NCBI GenBank assembly: GCA_007135505.1 | Contig: SLIS01000473.1 | Location: forward strand, 1 to 6,130 | Direction of reading: 5' to 3' | Source: Halovivax sp. | GTDB taxonomy: Archaea > Halobacteriota > Halobacteria > Halobacteriales > Natrialbaceae | DNA length: 6,130 nucleotides | Shown: one piece after another, positions 1-5,808 of the stretch | How positions within the stretch are numbered: position 1 is the stretch's first letter | Layout of the letters: the number at the start of each line of letters is the position of its first letter | Notes under the pieces: model-generated | Told to the model about the DNA's origin: nothing | Seen by the model: only the letters and a program-made list of their open reading frames with translations | Databases searched by the model: none | Position numbers and translations under genes: made by a program

Positions 1-1
1 G

Positions 2-160
2 GCCCGCGGGCACTTCCTCGCGGCGATGCGACGGTATCCGCGAGCGCTCATCTTCGCGTGTTACCTCGGCGCGGTCGCCGGCGGTCGCCTGACGTACGTC
101 CCGCTGTACCGACTCGGATCGTACGTGCCGATTCGAGCGGTGAAACGGGCATTGCAGTAG
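2..160 (+). CDS. C-terminal fragment of an unidentified protein, possibly a glycosyltransferase (5' end outside window)
   Basis: An open frame enters from the left edge and ends at a TAG at 158-160, giving 52 visible residues. The fragment has an arginine-rich stretch (HFLAAMRRYPRAL), then a short hydrophobic, Gly/Ala-rich segment (about residues 16-28, IFACYLGAVAGG), then a basic tail ending in VKRALQ. This resembles the membrane-associated C-terminal tails of some family 2 glycosyltransferases of haloarchaeal surface-glycan loci, and the neighbouring Wzy_C gene on the same strand fits that, but no catalytic motif is in view. The frame is credible because its third codon positions are almost all G or C and it ends cleanly before a spacer. 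The coding status is fairly sure; the function is a guess. Confidence 0.6.
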   Translation, partial: ARGHFLAAMRRYPRALIFACYLGAVAGGRLTYVPLYRLGSYVPIRAVKRALQ

Positions 161-346
161 CGACGCGGCGAACGGTCCGGCGGTCCCGGCGACCACCGGT
201 ATCCGCTCACTACCGATCGAAACTGGAAGAAGGGTTTACCGCCCGCTCGTGGAAGTACGGTGGAATCCCCAACCGGCTATCCGTCGGTCGCGCGATCCCC
301 CGGCGAACTCGACGACCGGTCCGCCGATCGCTCGACGGATTCGAAC

Positions 347-350
347 GAGG
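347..350 (+). promoter_or_regulatory. Shine-Dalgarno-like GAGG before the first Wzy_C gene
   Basis: GAGG lies 6 nt before the ATG at 357. It supports that ATG over an in-frame GTG at 249, whose extra 36 residues would be Arg/Pro-rich and unlike the rest of the protein. A 5' leader fits the weak TTTA-containing element near 234-239, which would place transcription start around 260. Confidence 0.5.
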
Positions 351-356
351 ACGTCC

Positions 357-1610
357 ATGAACACGAACCGAACTCGATCGCGGGAGGGACTGTCCGGCTT
401 CTGGAGTCTGCTCCGGGCGGTTCCCCTGTTCGAGGTGCTGGTCGTGTTCTCGCTGTTCCCCGCGGTCTATCAGGGCGCCGAGCGATTACAGCCCGTCGAG
501 GCGTTCGCGCCGTGGAACCTATATTATCTGACGATCGCGGCCGCGGCTGTCTGTGCCCTCGGGATCTTCCTGCTCGACCGGCGAATACCGCCGCTGTCGC
601 TGTTCGTCCTCGGCGTCTGGCTCCTGTTCGTCGGCTGGGCCGCCCTCAGCCTGGAGTGGACGGTCGGCACCGACGAGTACGCCACGTCGAAGCTCACTCG
701 AATAGCGGCGTTCAACACGCTGTTGCTCGTCTTTGGTCTCGCACTGGCCCAGTCGCGACGACGTGTCGTGGCGTTCGGAATCGTGATGGGCCTCGTCGGC
801 GCCTGGCTCACGGCCGAGGCGCTGTATGCGACGTACGTGCTGGAGGAGTTTCCGTTCGTGACCACCGGTGCGACGACGTATCTCAGTCTCGGTCGCGCGA
901 TCGGATTTGCCGCCCCGCTGCTCGCGTACGTCCTGTTCGCTCACAGGCGCTACTCGCTACGAGTGCTGGCCGGGGCGTTGCTCGCTATCTTGCTGGTCGG
1001 ACTGCTGACGACCGGCGCTCGTGGACCGTTCGTGGCTTGCGCGGCCGCGCTCGGTGTGTTCGTCGTCATCGAGTTGGTCGCCCTGCCGTTCCACCGGCAA
1101 GTAAGCGGTCGTCGCGTCGTCTTCGCGAGCGTCGCTACCGCCGCGGTCGCGGGCGCCGTATTCGCGGCAACGCAGCGTCTCGGTGGGGTGCCGTGGACGA
1201 TCCGACGACTGCAGGGGGCGGACGGCGCCCGGAATACCGACACGCGCCAGGCGATGATCGTCGAGGCCTACGAATTCTGGCAAGAAGAACCGATTCGCGG
1301 GCACGGACTCGGCAGTTACGAGGCGATGTCCGCCGTCGGTCACGTGTACCCACACAACGTCGTCGCCGAGATCCTGACGGAACTCGGACTCGTCGGGATC
1401 GGCCTGTTCGCACTCCTCATCCTGCCGGCGTTCGCGATGTTGGTCTACGTCAGATTCACCACCGGTGACGCGCTCCACACGGCGCTCGTGGCGCTATTCG
1501 TCTTCATGTTCGTCAACGCGAGCTTTTCGTTCGACCTCCAGGGGAACCGTCAGCTGTTCTTCGCCATCGGCCTCATGGCCTTCGCGTGGGCCGAGGCAAC
1601 GACCGAGTAG
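357..1610 (+). CDS. O-antigen ligase/polymerase (Wzy_C) superfamily membrane protein
   Basis: The protein has 417 residues and about 11-12 predicted membrane segments (roughly 22-38, 55-73, 79-98, 117-131, 136-160, 177-195, 200-218, 223-243, 252-271, 337-363, 371-390, 398-412). Family hallmarks are visible: a TGARGPF motif at 219-225 (the conserved Arg that follows a membrane segment), then a long extracytoplasmic loop with TRQAMIVEAYEFW at 296-308, PIRGHGLGSYE at 312-322, and YPHN at 331-334 leading into EILTELGLVG at 338-347. Members of this family join or polymerise lipid-linked glycans on the outer face of the membrane. Here it may polymerise a surface polysaccharide or transfer it to an acceptor; sequence alone does not separate the two. 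The ATG at 357 is preferred because of the GAGG 6 nt upstream. The upstream partial gene is on the same strand, 196 nt away. The protein is clearly divergent from the second Wzy_C protein in this window. Confidence 0.88.
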   Translation: MNTNRTRSREGLSGFWSLLRAVPLFEVLVVFSLFPAVYQGAERLQPVEAFAPWNLYYLTIAAAAVCALGIFLLDRRIPPLSLFVLGVWLLFVGWAALSLEWTVGTDEYATSKLTRIAAFNTLLLVFGLALAQSRRRVVAFGIVMGLVGAWLTAEALYATYVLEEFPFVTTGATTYLSLGRAIGFAAPLLAYVLFAHRRYSLRVLAGALLAILLVGLLTTGARGPFVACAAALGVFVVIELVALPFHRQVSGRRVVFASVATAAVAGAVFAATQRLGGVPWTIRRLQGADGARNTDTRQAMIVEAYEFWQEEPIRGHGLGSYEAMSAVGHVYPHNVVAEILTELGLVGIGLFALLILPAFAMLVYVRFTTGDALHTALVALFVFMFVNASFSFDLQGNRQLFFAIGLMAFAWAEATTE

Positions 1611-1614
1611 CGGT

Positions 1615-1640
1615 CGGGATCGAAAATAGCGGTCCCGTTT
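1615..1640 (+). terminator. Hairpin followed by TTT after the first Wzy_C gene
   Basis: Four bases after the stop codon, CGGGATCG (1615-1622) can pair with CGGTCCCG (1630-1637). That is eight pairs including one G-U wobble, around a 7-nt AAAATAG loop, and TTTATC follows directly. The position and the T run suggest a transcript 3' end or stabilising stem. Archaeal termination mainly needs the T run, which is short here, so a role in RNA stability is equally possible. Confidence 0.5.
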
Positions 1641-1719
1641 ATCACTGTCCACCGATGAACGGCGGGTCGAGTCGATCCGCACCGATCGTCCGAGACGCCG
1701 GCGTTGCCAGGAACCTCAG

Positions 1720-2337
1720 TCAGACGGACCGATCGACCGAGCGGACGACCTCGAACGCCTCGGCGTAGGTGCTGTTCGCCTGATTACCCCGGAACCGGGC
1801 GAGCCCGCGGATCGTCTCCTCGTCCATGTACGTCTTCCCGGTCTGACTCTCGTGGACGCGAATCGAGTCGAGTTTGGCCTCGACGTCTCGTTCGTCGAGC
1901 CGGACGAAGTGTCGAGGCGCGAACGTCGGGCGCGTCGAGTACGTCTCGTAGGCGTAAACGCCGTCGTAGCGTCGCGTCGCCGAGAGCGCCGCGCTCGCGC
2001 AGTTGCGGTGGTCCTGATGGGTATCCGCGGCGGCGTGAACGTAGACGCGATCGGGATCGAGCCCGTCGACGTGGGACTCGATGGCGGCGACGACCGGGCC
2101 GTCGTCCGCGAGCTCGGTGTCCGGAAAGTCGAGGAACGTGACGTCGTCGACGTCCAGCGTCCGGGCCGCCGCCACCGCCTCCTCGCGGCGGGCCTCGTCG
2201 CCCCGCTCACAGCCGGCCGTGCCGTCCGTCGCGATCAGGAAGGTCACGTCGTGGCCGCGCGTCCGGTGACGAGCGATCGTCCCGCCTACGCCGATCTCGA
2301 TGTCGTCCGGGTGTGCGCCGATCGCGACCACGTGCAT
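1720..2337 (-). CDS. PIG-L/LmbE family zinc-dependent N-acetyl-sugar deacetylase
   Basis: The protein has 205 residues, usual for the family. Family motifs appear in order: the N-terminal AHPDDIEIGVGG at 8-19, in which His9 and Asp12 are the expected zinc ligands and Asp11 the catalytic base; ATDGTAGC at 36-43; FLDFPDTEL at 68-76; THQDH at 106-110, with His110 the expected third zinc ligand; HESQ at 162-165; and AEAFEVVR at 192-199. Relatives remove the acetyl group from N-acetylglucosamine-type residues on lipids, small molecules or glycans. It is cytoplasmic, with no signal peptide or membrane segment. The ATG at 2337 begins directly at the first beta strand; an in-frame GTG at 2358 would add only seven residues. 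No Shine-Dalgarno is seen, and a TATA-like element about 33 nt upstream points to a nearly leaderless transcript. The HAD gene lies 92 nt upstream on the same strand. The substrate is unknown; a surface-glycan precursor is inferred from context. Confidence 0.9.
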   Translation of the reverse strand: MHVVAIGAHPDDIEIGVGGTIARHRTRGHDVTFLIATDGTAGCERGDEARREEAVAAARTLDVDDVTFLDFPDTELADDGPVVAAIESHVDGLDPDRVYVHAAADTHQDHRNCASAALSATRRYDGVYAYETYSTRPTFAPRHFVRLDERDVEAKLDSIRVHESQTGKTYMDEETIRGLARFRGNQANSTYAEAFEVVRSVDRSV

Positions 2338-2360
2338 ACAGCGAAATCGAAAAGCCACGC

Positions 2361-2392
2361 CCGACCGTAAAGTCGGTCGGTCGTTCCGACCG
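2361..2392 (-). promoter_or_regulatory. Putative promoter/operator of the deacetylase gene with three alternating 7-bp arms
   Basis: The plus strand reads CCGACCG (2361-2367), TAAAGT, CGGTCGG (2374-2380), TCGTT, CCGACCG (2386-2392). The middle arm is a perfect inverted repeat of both outer arms, so two alternative dyads exist. On the gene's strand the inner spacer is ACTTTA, a TATA-like element centred about 33 nt before the ATG at 2337. The first dyad therefore brackets the TATA element exactly, as expected for an operator that blocks the basal factors. The other dyad, read as RNA from the upstream HAD gene, forms a 7-bp hairpin with a 5-nt loop followed shortly by CTTTA and could help end or process that transcript. 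Confidence 0.45.
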
Positions 2393-2429
2393 CGTATGGG
2401 TCAGTTACCCGTCGCCGGAATCCGTCCGT

Positions 2430-3101
2430 TCACGGCGGCGATTCGGTCCGCTCGATCGACTCGATGGCCGAGGGAAGGTCGGCGATCGAGTCGATCGTCA
2501 CGTCCGGTTCGGCCGCCGGGGTCGACGGTCGATTCGGCCAGTTCGAGTCACGAACCTGAACCGTCCACGCACCGAGTTCGTTCGGCCGGGCGACGTCGAG
2601 GTCGGGACGATCGCCCACGTAAACGGCCTCTTCGGGCGCCGTCTCGAGCGCCTCGAAGAGGCGTTCGAACGCCTCGACGTCGCGCTTCGAGCAGCCCAAT
2701 TCCGGCGTCACGAGCACCGCGTCGACGGACGCGGCGAGGCCGAGGCGCTCTAGTTTCGAGCGGCCGTTCCGGCCGCCCGTCAACACGCCGAGTCGGTACT
2801 CCTCTCCGAGCGTCGAAAGGACGGTTTCGGCGTCCGGATCGGGAGAAAGCGGCCCCTCGGCCCCGTGATAGGCCTCGACGAGGGCGGGAACGAGGTCGGT
2901 GTCGATCCCGTATTCGGCGAGGACGACGTCGAACGTTCGGTCGCGGACGTCCCGATCGAAGTAGGCGGCGTGAAACGCTTCGCGGAGGTCGACGCCCTCT
3001 CGGTGGGCCAGTTCGGCAGCCGCTGCGTCGAGTCCCTGACGGACGTACTGACGATCGTCGAAGAGCGTCCCGTCGAGGTCGAACCCCACCGCCCGGATCA
3101 T
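2430..3101 (-). CDS. HAD-superfamily hydrolase (probable phosphatase)
   Basis: The protein has 223 residues with a complete set of HAD motifs. Motif I is DLDGTLFD at 8-15, with Asp8 the nucleophile and Asp10 the acid/base. Motif II is Thr108 in VLTGG (106-110). Motif III is Lys139 in CSKRDVEAF. Motif IV is YVGDRPDLDVARPNELG at 161-177, with Asp164 and Asp169 available for magnesium. Residues about 15-85 form the helical C1 cap, so this is a subfamily I enzyme of the phosphoglycolate phosphatase/haloacid dehalogenase type. It is cytoplasmic and likely removes phosphate from a small metabolite or sugar phosphate. The ATG at 3101 starts two codons before the first strand; an in-frame TTG at 3140 is less likely. 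No Shine-Dalgarno is seen. The gene is divergent from the ATP-grasp gene and 92 nt upstream of the deacetylase gene on the same strand. HAD enzymes are abundant and promiscuous, so a role in the glycan pathway is inferred only from location. Confidence 0.88.
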   Translation of the reverse strand: MIRAVGFDLDGTLFDDRQYVRQGLDAAAAELAHREGVDLREAFHAAYFDRDVRDRTFDVVLAEYGIDTDLVPALVEAYHGAEGPLSPDPDAETVLSTLGEEYRLGVLTGGRNGRSKLERLGLAASVDAVLVTPELGCSKRDVEAFERLFEALETAPEEAVYVGDRPDLDVARPNELGAWTVQVRDSNWPNRPSTPAAEPDVTIDSIADLPSAIESIERTESPP

Positions 3102-3130
3102 GGATAGGGCTAGCGACGACGGCCGAGACG

Positions 3131-3136
3131 ATAATT
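3131..3136 (-). promoter_or_regulatory. TATA-like element of the HAD hydrolase gene
   Basis: AATTAT on the minus strand is centred about 32 nt before the ATG at 3101, in an otherwise GC-rich spacer. With the usual archaeal TATA-to-start distance of about 26 nt this predicts a 5' leader of only a few bases, in line with the absence of a Shine-Dalgarno sequence. Confidence 0.45.
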
Positions 3137-3206
3137 GCAAGGGCGATAGACGAGTGTGAGTGGCGTCCCGAGGAGTACGACGAGCGGTGTGCAGCCCAAC
3201 GGTGAT

Positions 3207-3262
3207 CGGTGCGTCTCTCGCGGCGATCCTCTCACGGCGATCCTCTCACGGTGACCGACTCA
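3207..3262. repeat. Four phased 14-bp direct repeats in the divergent spacer
   Basis: Two perfect tandem copies of CGGCGATCCTCTCA lie at 3221-3234 and 3235-3248. In the same register, a degenerate copy precedes them (3207-3220, 9 of 14 bases matching) and another follows (3249-3262, 10 of 14). The unit length is not a multiple of three and no credible gene covers the stretch. It sits between the HAD and ATP-grasp promoters, ending about 22 nt before the ATP-grasp TATA-like element. It may be a multi-site regulator target or simply a slippage duplication; the degenerate outer copies are suggestive rather than certain. Confidence 0.6.
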
Positions 3263-3284
3263 ACTCGCGTGAGCGGTCCACACG

Positions 3285-3290
3285 TTAATG
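3285..3290 (+). promoter_or_regulatory. TATA-like element of the ATP-grasp gene
   Basis: TTAATG, the most AT-rich hexamer in this spacer, is centred about 28 nt before the ATG at 3316. That spacing predicts transcription starting at or within a few bases of the start codon, and no Shine-Dalgarno sequence is present. Confidence 0.45.
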
Positions 3291-3315
3291 ACTGCGCTCG
3301 TGGTCGGGCACAGTC

Positions 3316-4323
3316 ATGGCCAGCATTCTCGTGACCGGCGTGGGCGGCGTCGGTGGTGCGTCGACCGCCCGCTGGTTCGCAGCGAACACCGCTCACGAGC
3401 CCGTCGGTGTCGACATGGACCCGCGAGCACGCGGGTTCCTGTGGGTCGAGCGCGGGGAGACCGTGCCGCCGGCCGACGCGGACGAGTGGCCGGCCGCGAT
3501 GGCCGGCGTCGTCGAGCGTCACGGCGTCGACGTCGTCGTCCCACTGGTCGACGAGGAACTTGCCCGTCTGTCGGCGCTTCGAGCGGCCGTCCAGTCGTCG
3601 GTTCCGTTCGTCTGTCCCACGGAGCAGGCGATCGATCGGACGCTCGACAAGCGCCGGTTCGCCGAGTGGGTCGCCGAGTCGCCGCTCCCGGCGCCGAACT
3701 CGAGCTGTCCCGACGACGAGTGCGACCTCGAATCGCCGACAGTCGAGTTCCCGGCCGTCGTCAAACCGCGACTCGGACACGGGAGCACGGGCGTCGAACG
3801 CGTCGACTCGGTGGCCGAACTGGCCGCGTACTTCGATCGCTATCCCTACGATCCGGGCGACGTCGTGGTCCAGGAGGTAGTCGAGGGGACCGAGTTTACC
3901 ACCAGCGTCGTGGTGACGAGCGCGGACGAGCGACTCGCGATCGTTCCGAAGGAGGTCATCGAGAAGGCTGGTAACACGGACTGGGGCGTTACCAGGCACG
4001 ACGAGACCGTCACGGAGACCTGCCGCCGCCTCCACGAGACCCTGGCGCCACACGGCCCGGTCAACGTCCAGCAGATCGTCGACCACGAGACCGGTGAAGC
4101 ACAAATCGTCGAGATCAACCCGCGGTTCTCCTCGACGGCGTGTCTGACAGCCAGGGCAGGCGTCGACGAACTCGATCTCCTCGTCCGCGACGCCCTCGGC
4201 GAGTCGGTCGAGCGTCCCGGCCCGGCGACGCCGGACGTGCACCTGGTTCGATCGAACGCGGATCGGTTCCTCACCGGCGACCAGCTCGCCGACCTGTCGT
4301 TTCCGGCCGGGAGCGACGGCTGA
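3316..4323 (+). CDS. ATP-grasp ligase with carbamoyl-phosphate-synthase-like fold
   Basis: The protein has 335 residues. The N-terminal pre-ATP-grasp domain starts with a strand and glycine-rich turn, ILVTGVGGVGG at 4-14, followed by VDVVVPLVDEEL at 71-82. The ATP-grasp fold follows: DKRRFAEW at 111-118; FPAVVKPRLGHGSTGV at 145-160, with Lys150 contacting ATP; the hinge VVVQEVVEG at 183-191; and the C-terminal metal-binding motif VEINPRFSS at 265-273 with Glu266 and Asn268. Such enzymes activate a carboxylate as an acyl phosphate and join it to an amine or thiol. The protein is far shorter than carbamoyl-phosphate synthase and has a single ATP-grasp unit, so it is a stand-alone ligase with unknown substrates. 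It is cytoplasmic and strongly acidic. It is divergent from the HAD gene and convergent with the second Wzy_C gene (41-nt gap). Its place beside a deacetylase suggests acylation of an amino sugar, but that is only inference. Confidence 0.87.
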   Translation: MASILVTGVGGVGGASTARWFAANTAHEPVGVDMDPRARGFLWVERGETVPPADADEWPAAMAGVVERHGVDVVVPLVDEELARLSALRAAVQSSVPFVCPTEQAIDRTLDKRRFAEWVAESPLPAPNSSCPDDECDLESPTVEFPAVVKPRLGHGSTGVERVDSVAELAAYFDRYPYDPGDVVVQEVVEGTEFTTSVVVTSADERLAIVPKEVIEKAGNTDWGVTRHDETVTETCRRLHETLAPHGPVNVQQIVDHETGEAQIVEINPRFSSTACLTARAGVDELDLLVRDALGESVERPGPATPDVHLVRSNADRFLTGDQLADLSFPAGSDG

Positions 4324-4364
4324 TCGGTCGAGGAGCGTACGTGGTCGAGCGGGAGGTTGTCGGC

Positions 4365-5630
4365 TCAATCGGGAACCGGCTCGACGCGGTCGGCCTCCCG
4401 AGGTCGGTTACGGGTTGAGAGGCGCTCGTTCCCGGAACGAGCGTGGGTCGCGGGAAGCGAGTGCCAGGCGAGTACCAGCAGGAGAAGCAACCAGTTGAGC
4501 GGGTCGTTGTAGAGCATCGCGACGATGGAGAACAGTCCGAACGCGAGTAGAATTCCGGCCGAAACGTACGACGGCCCGTCGCCGCGAATCGCGACCCAGA
4601 CCGGGATCGTGACGACGACCAGGAAGACGGCGAGGCCGACGAGGCCCAGCTCGGCCGCGACGCCGACGAACGTGTTGTGAGGATCCCCTAGCATCCCCGG
4701 CGGGGTGAGCGTCCGATAGGTGCCGGCGCCCACTCCTCGGAGCGGGTGTTCCCGAATGGAAGCGACGCCCTCGGCCCAAATGGGTGTTCGACCCCCCAGC
4801 GTGTCGAGCCGTCTCGTCAGGTGGGGCAGTCGATCGAGAAACCCGTCGAGCGTGCCGACGGCCCGCATCGCCAGAACGAATCCGCCGAGGACCACGACGC
4901 TCGCCACGACGTGGCGACCGGCCAGGGATATACTGCGCCACCGGTGGAGAACGGCGACGAACCCGAGGAGGATCAGCGCCCCGAGCGCGACCAGTCCCTG
5001 CCGCGAGCCCGTCGCCATCACCATGAACGGGAGCGCGACCAGGTAGGCGACGTTGACGTAGCCGAACGCGGTTCCGGCGAAGCGCTCAGATGACGTGAGG
5101 AGGCCGGCCGCGAGCGGGGCGGCGAGAACGACCCACCGCGCCAATTCGTTCGCGTTGACGCCGTGACCGATCGGCTCCTGCCGAATCATCTCCCCCTGCT
5201 GGATCAGCTCCCAGATGCCGACGAGACCCACGAGAAACACCCCGATGACGAGCGCCTGCGCGACGATCGCGATGCGATCGCGGCTATCGAGGAGATCCCA
5301 GGCGACGACGAGCAGGACGAACACGTAGACCAGGATCCAGACTCGCCCGGCCGTCAAGGACGAATCGACCGTCCAACGGAAGCTCGCCGCGGCGAACACG
5401 GTGAATAGTCCGAAGGCCAGGTGAAACGCGTGTGGTCGTCGAACCCGGCCCCGTACGAGGACTGCGAGCACCCAGACGACCGTAAGCAAGCCCACAATGG
5501 GCGGCCCGATCGTGACGCCGGGGACCACCTGGATCGCGTGTCGCCAGGGCGCGACGAACGCGAAGACCACGAGGAGGGCGAATGCTGACGTCTCGAGGAT
5601 CGACGTCGATCCTCGCTCGTCGGCAGTCAT
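4365..5630 (-). CDS. Second O-antigen ligase/polymerase (Wzy_C) superfamily membrane protein
   Basis: The protein has 421 residues with about ten or more membrane segments (for example 14-28, 41-60, 68-84, 97-113, 119-139, 164-179, 190-206, 211-228, 240-257, 324-347, 356-373, 378-390) and a hydrophilic, basic and acidic C-terminal tail from about 394. Textbook Wzy_C motifs are present: NANELAR at 159-165; ATGSRQGLV at 206-214 with Arg210; then the large external loop with GRTPIWAEGVASIREHPLRG at 280-299, GVGAGTYR at 299-306, and DPHNTF at 316-321 followed by AAELGLVGL at 325-333. It should act on lipid-linked glycans outside the membrane, as a polymerase or ligase. The ATG at 5630 has a GAGGT 10 nt upstream. 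The flippase-like gene ends 178 nt upstream on the same strand, making a plausible export and polymerisation pair. It matches the family consensus more closely than the first copy does. Confidence 0.92.
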   Translation of the reverse strand: MTADERGSTSILETSAFALLVVFAFVAPWRHAIQVVPGVTIGPPIVGLLTVVWVLAVLVRGRVRRPHAFHLAFGLFTVFAAASFRWTVDSSLTAGRVWILVYVFVLLVVAWDLLDSRDRIAIVAQALVIGVFLVGLVGIWELIQQGEMIRQEPIGHGVNANELARWVVLAAPLAAGLLTSSERFAGTAFGYVNVAYLVALPFMVMATGSRQGLVALGALILLGFVAVLHRWRSISLAGRHVVASVVVLGGFVLAMRAVGTLDGFLDRLPHLTRRLDTLGGRTPIWAEGVASIREHPLRGVGAGTYRTLTPPGMLGDPHNTFVGVAAELGLVGLAVFLVVVTIPVWVAIRGDGPSYVSAGILLAFGLFSIVAMLYNDPLNWLLLLLVLAWHSLPATHARSGNERLSTRNRPREADRVEPVPD

Positions 5631-5640
5631 ACCCGTAGTG

Positions 5641-5645
5641 ACCTC
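5641..5645 (-). promoter_or_regulatory. Shine-Dalgarno-like GAGGT before the second Wzy_C gene
   Basis: On the minus strand GAGGT ends 10 nt before the ATG at 5630. Like the first Wzy_C gene, and unlike the three soluble-enzyme genes, this gene appears to use a leader with a ribosome-binding site. A competing weak promoter-like CTTTTC at 5654-5659 would instead give a leaderless message, so the start of transcription is unclear. Confidence 0.4.
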
Positions 5646-5808
5646 ACTCCCGGAGAAAAGCGTTCGTGGTCGGTTCGGAGAAAGGGACCCTTACCGGCGA
5701 TCGTCGGTGTGGTAGCACTCTCGAGGAGGCTCCTAACACGCTCGAAGAGGCAACCCGAACACCCTCAACGTGACTCCTCGAACCCCGTTCCGTCCACGAG
5801 CCGGTCGT

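Noticed and set aside
249..356. N-terminal extension of the first Wzy_C protein from a GTG at 249
   Set aside because: The added 36 residues are Arg/Pro-rich and unlike a membrane-protein N-terminus, and the ATG at 357 has a GAGG at good spacing.
260..1468. A 402-codon plus-strand open frame overlapping the first Wzy_C gene
   Set aside because: Its translation is Arg/Pro/Gly-rich without membrane segments or motifs; the overlapping frame has clear Wzy_C hallmarks.
3100..3159. A 19-codon plus-strand ORF starting at an ATG overlapping the HAD start codon
   Set aside because: It has no ribosome-binding site or well-placed TATA element and a composition with no recognisable feature; the ATG arises from the palindromic CATG.
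2300..3205. A 301-codon plus-strand open frame opposite the HAD gene
   Set aside because: Almost all of it is the shadow of the HAD gene, with low-complexity Arg-rich translation; only its last part outside the HAD gene was kept as a low-interest observation.
3232..4368. A 378-codon minus-strand open frame opposite the ATP-grasp gene
   Set aside because: It is a mirror frame of a high-G+C gene. Its product is Arg-rich with no recognisable domain, while the plus strand has a full set of ATP-grasp motifs.
5721..5781. 8-bp inverted repeat TCGAGGAG/CTCCTCGA in the spacer after the flippase gene
   Set aside because: The arms are 45 nt apart with no T run or promoter element in a useful position; such short matches are expected by chance in GC-rich sequence.
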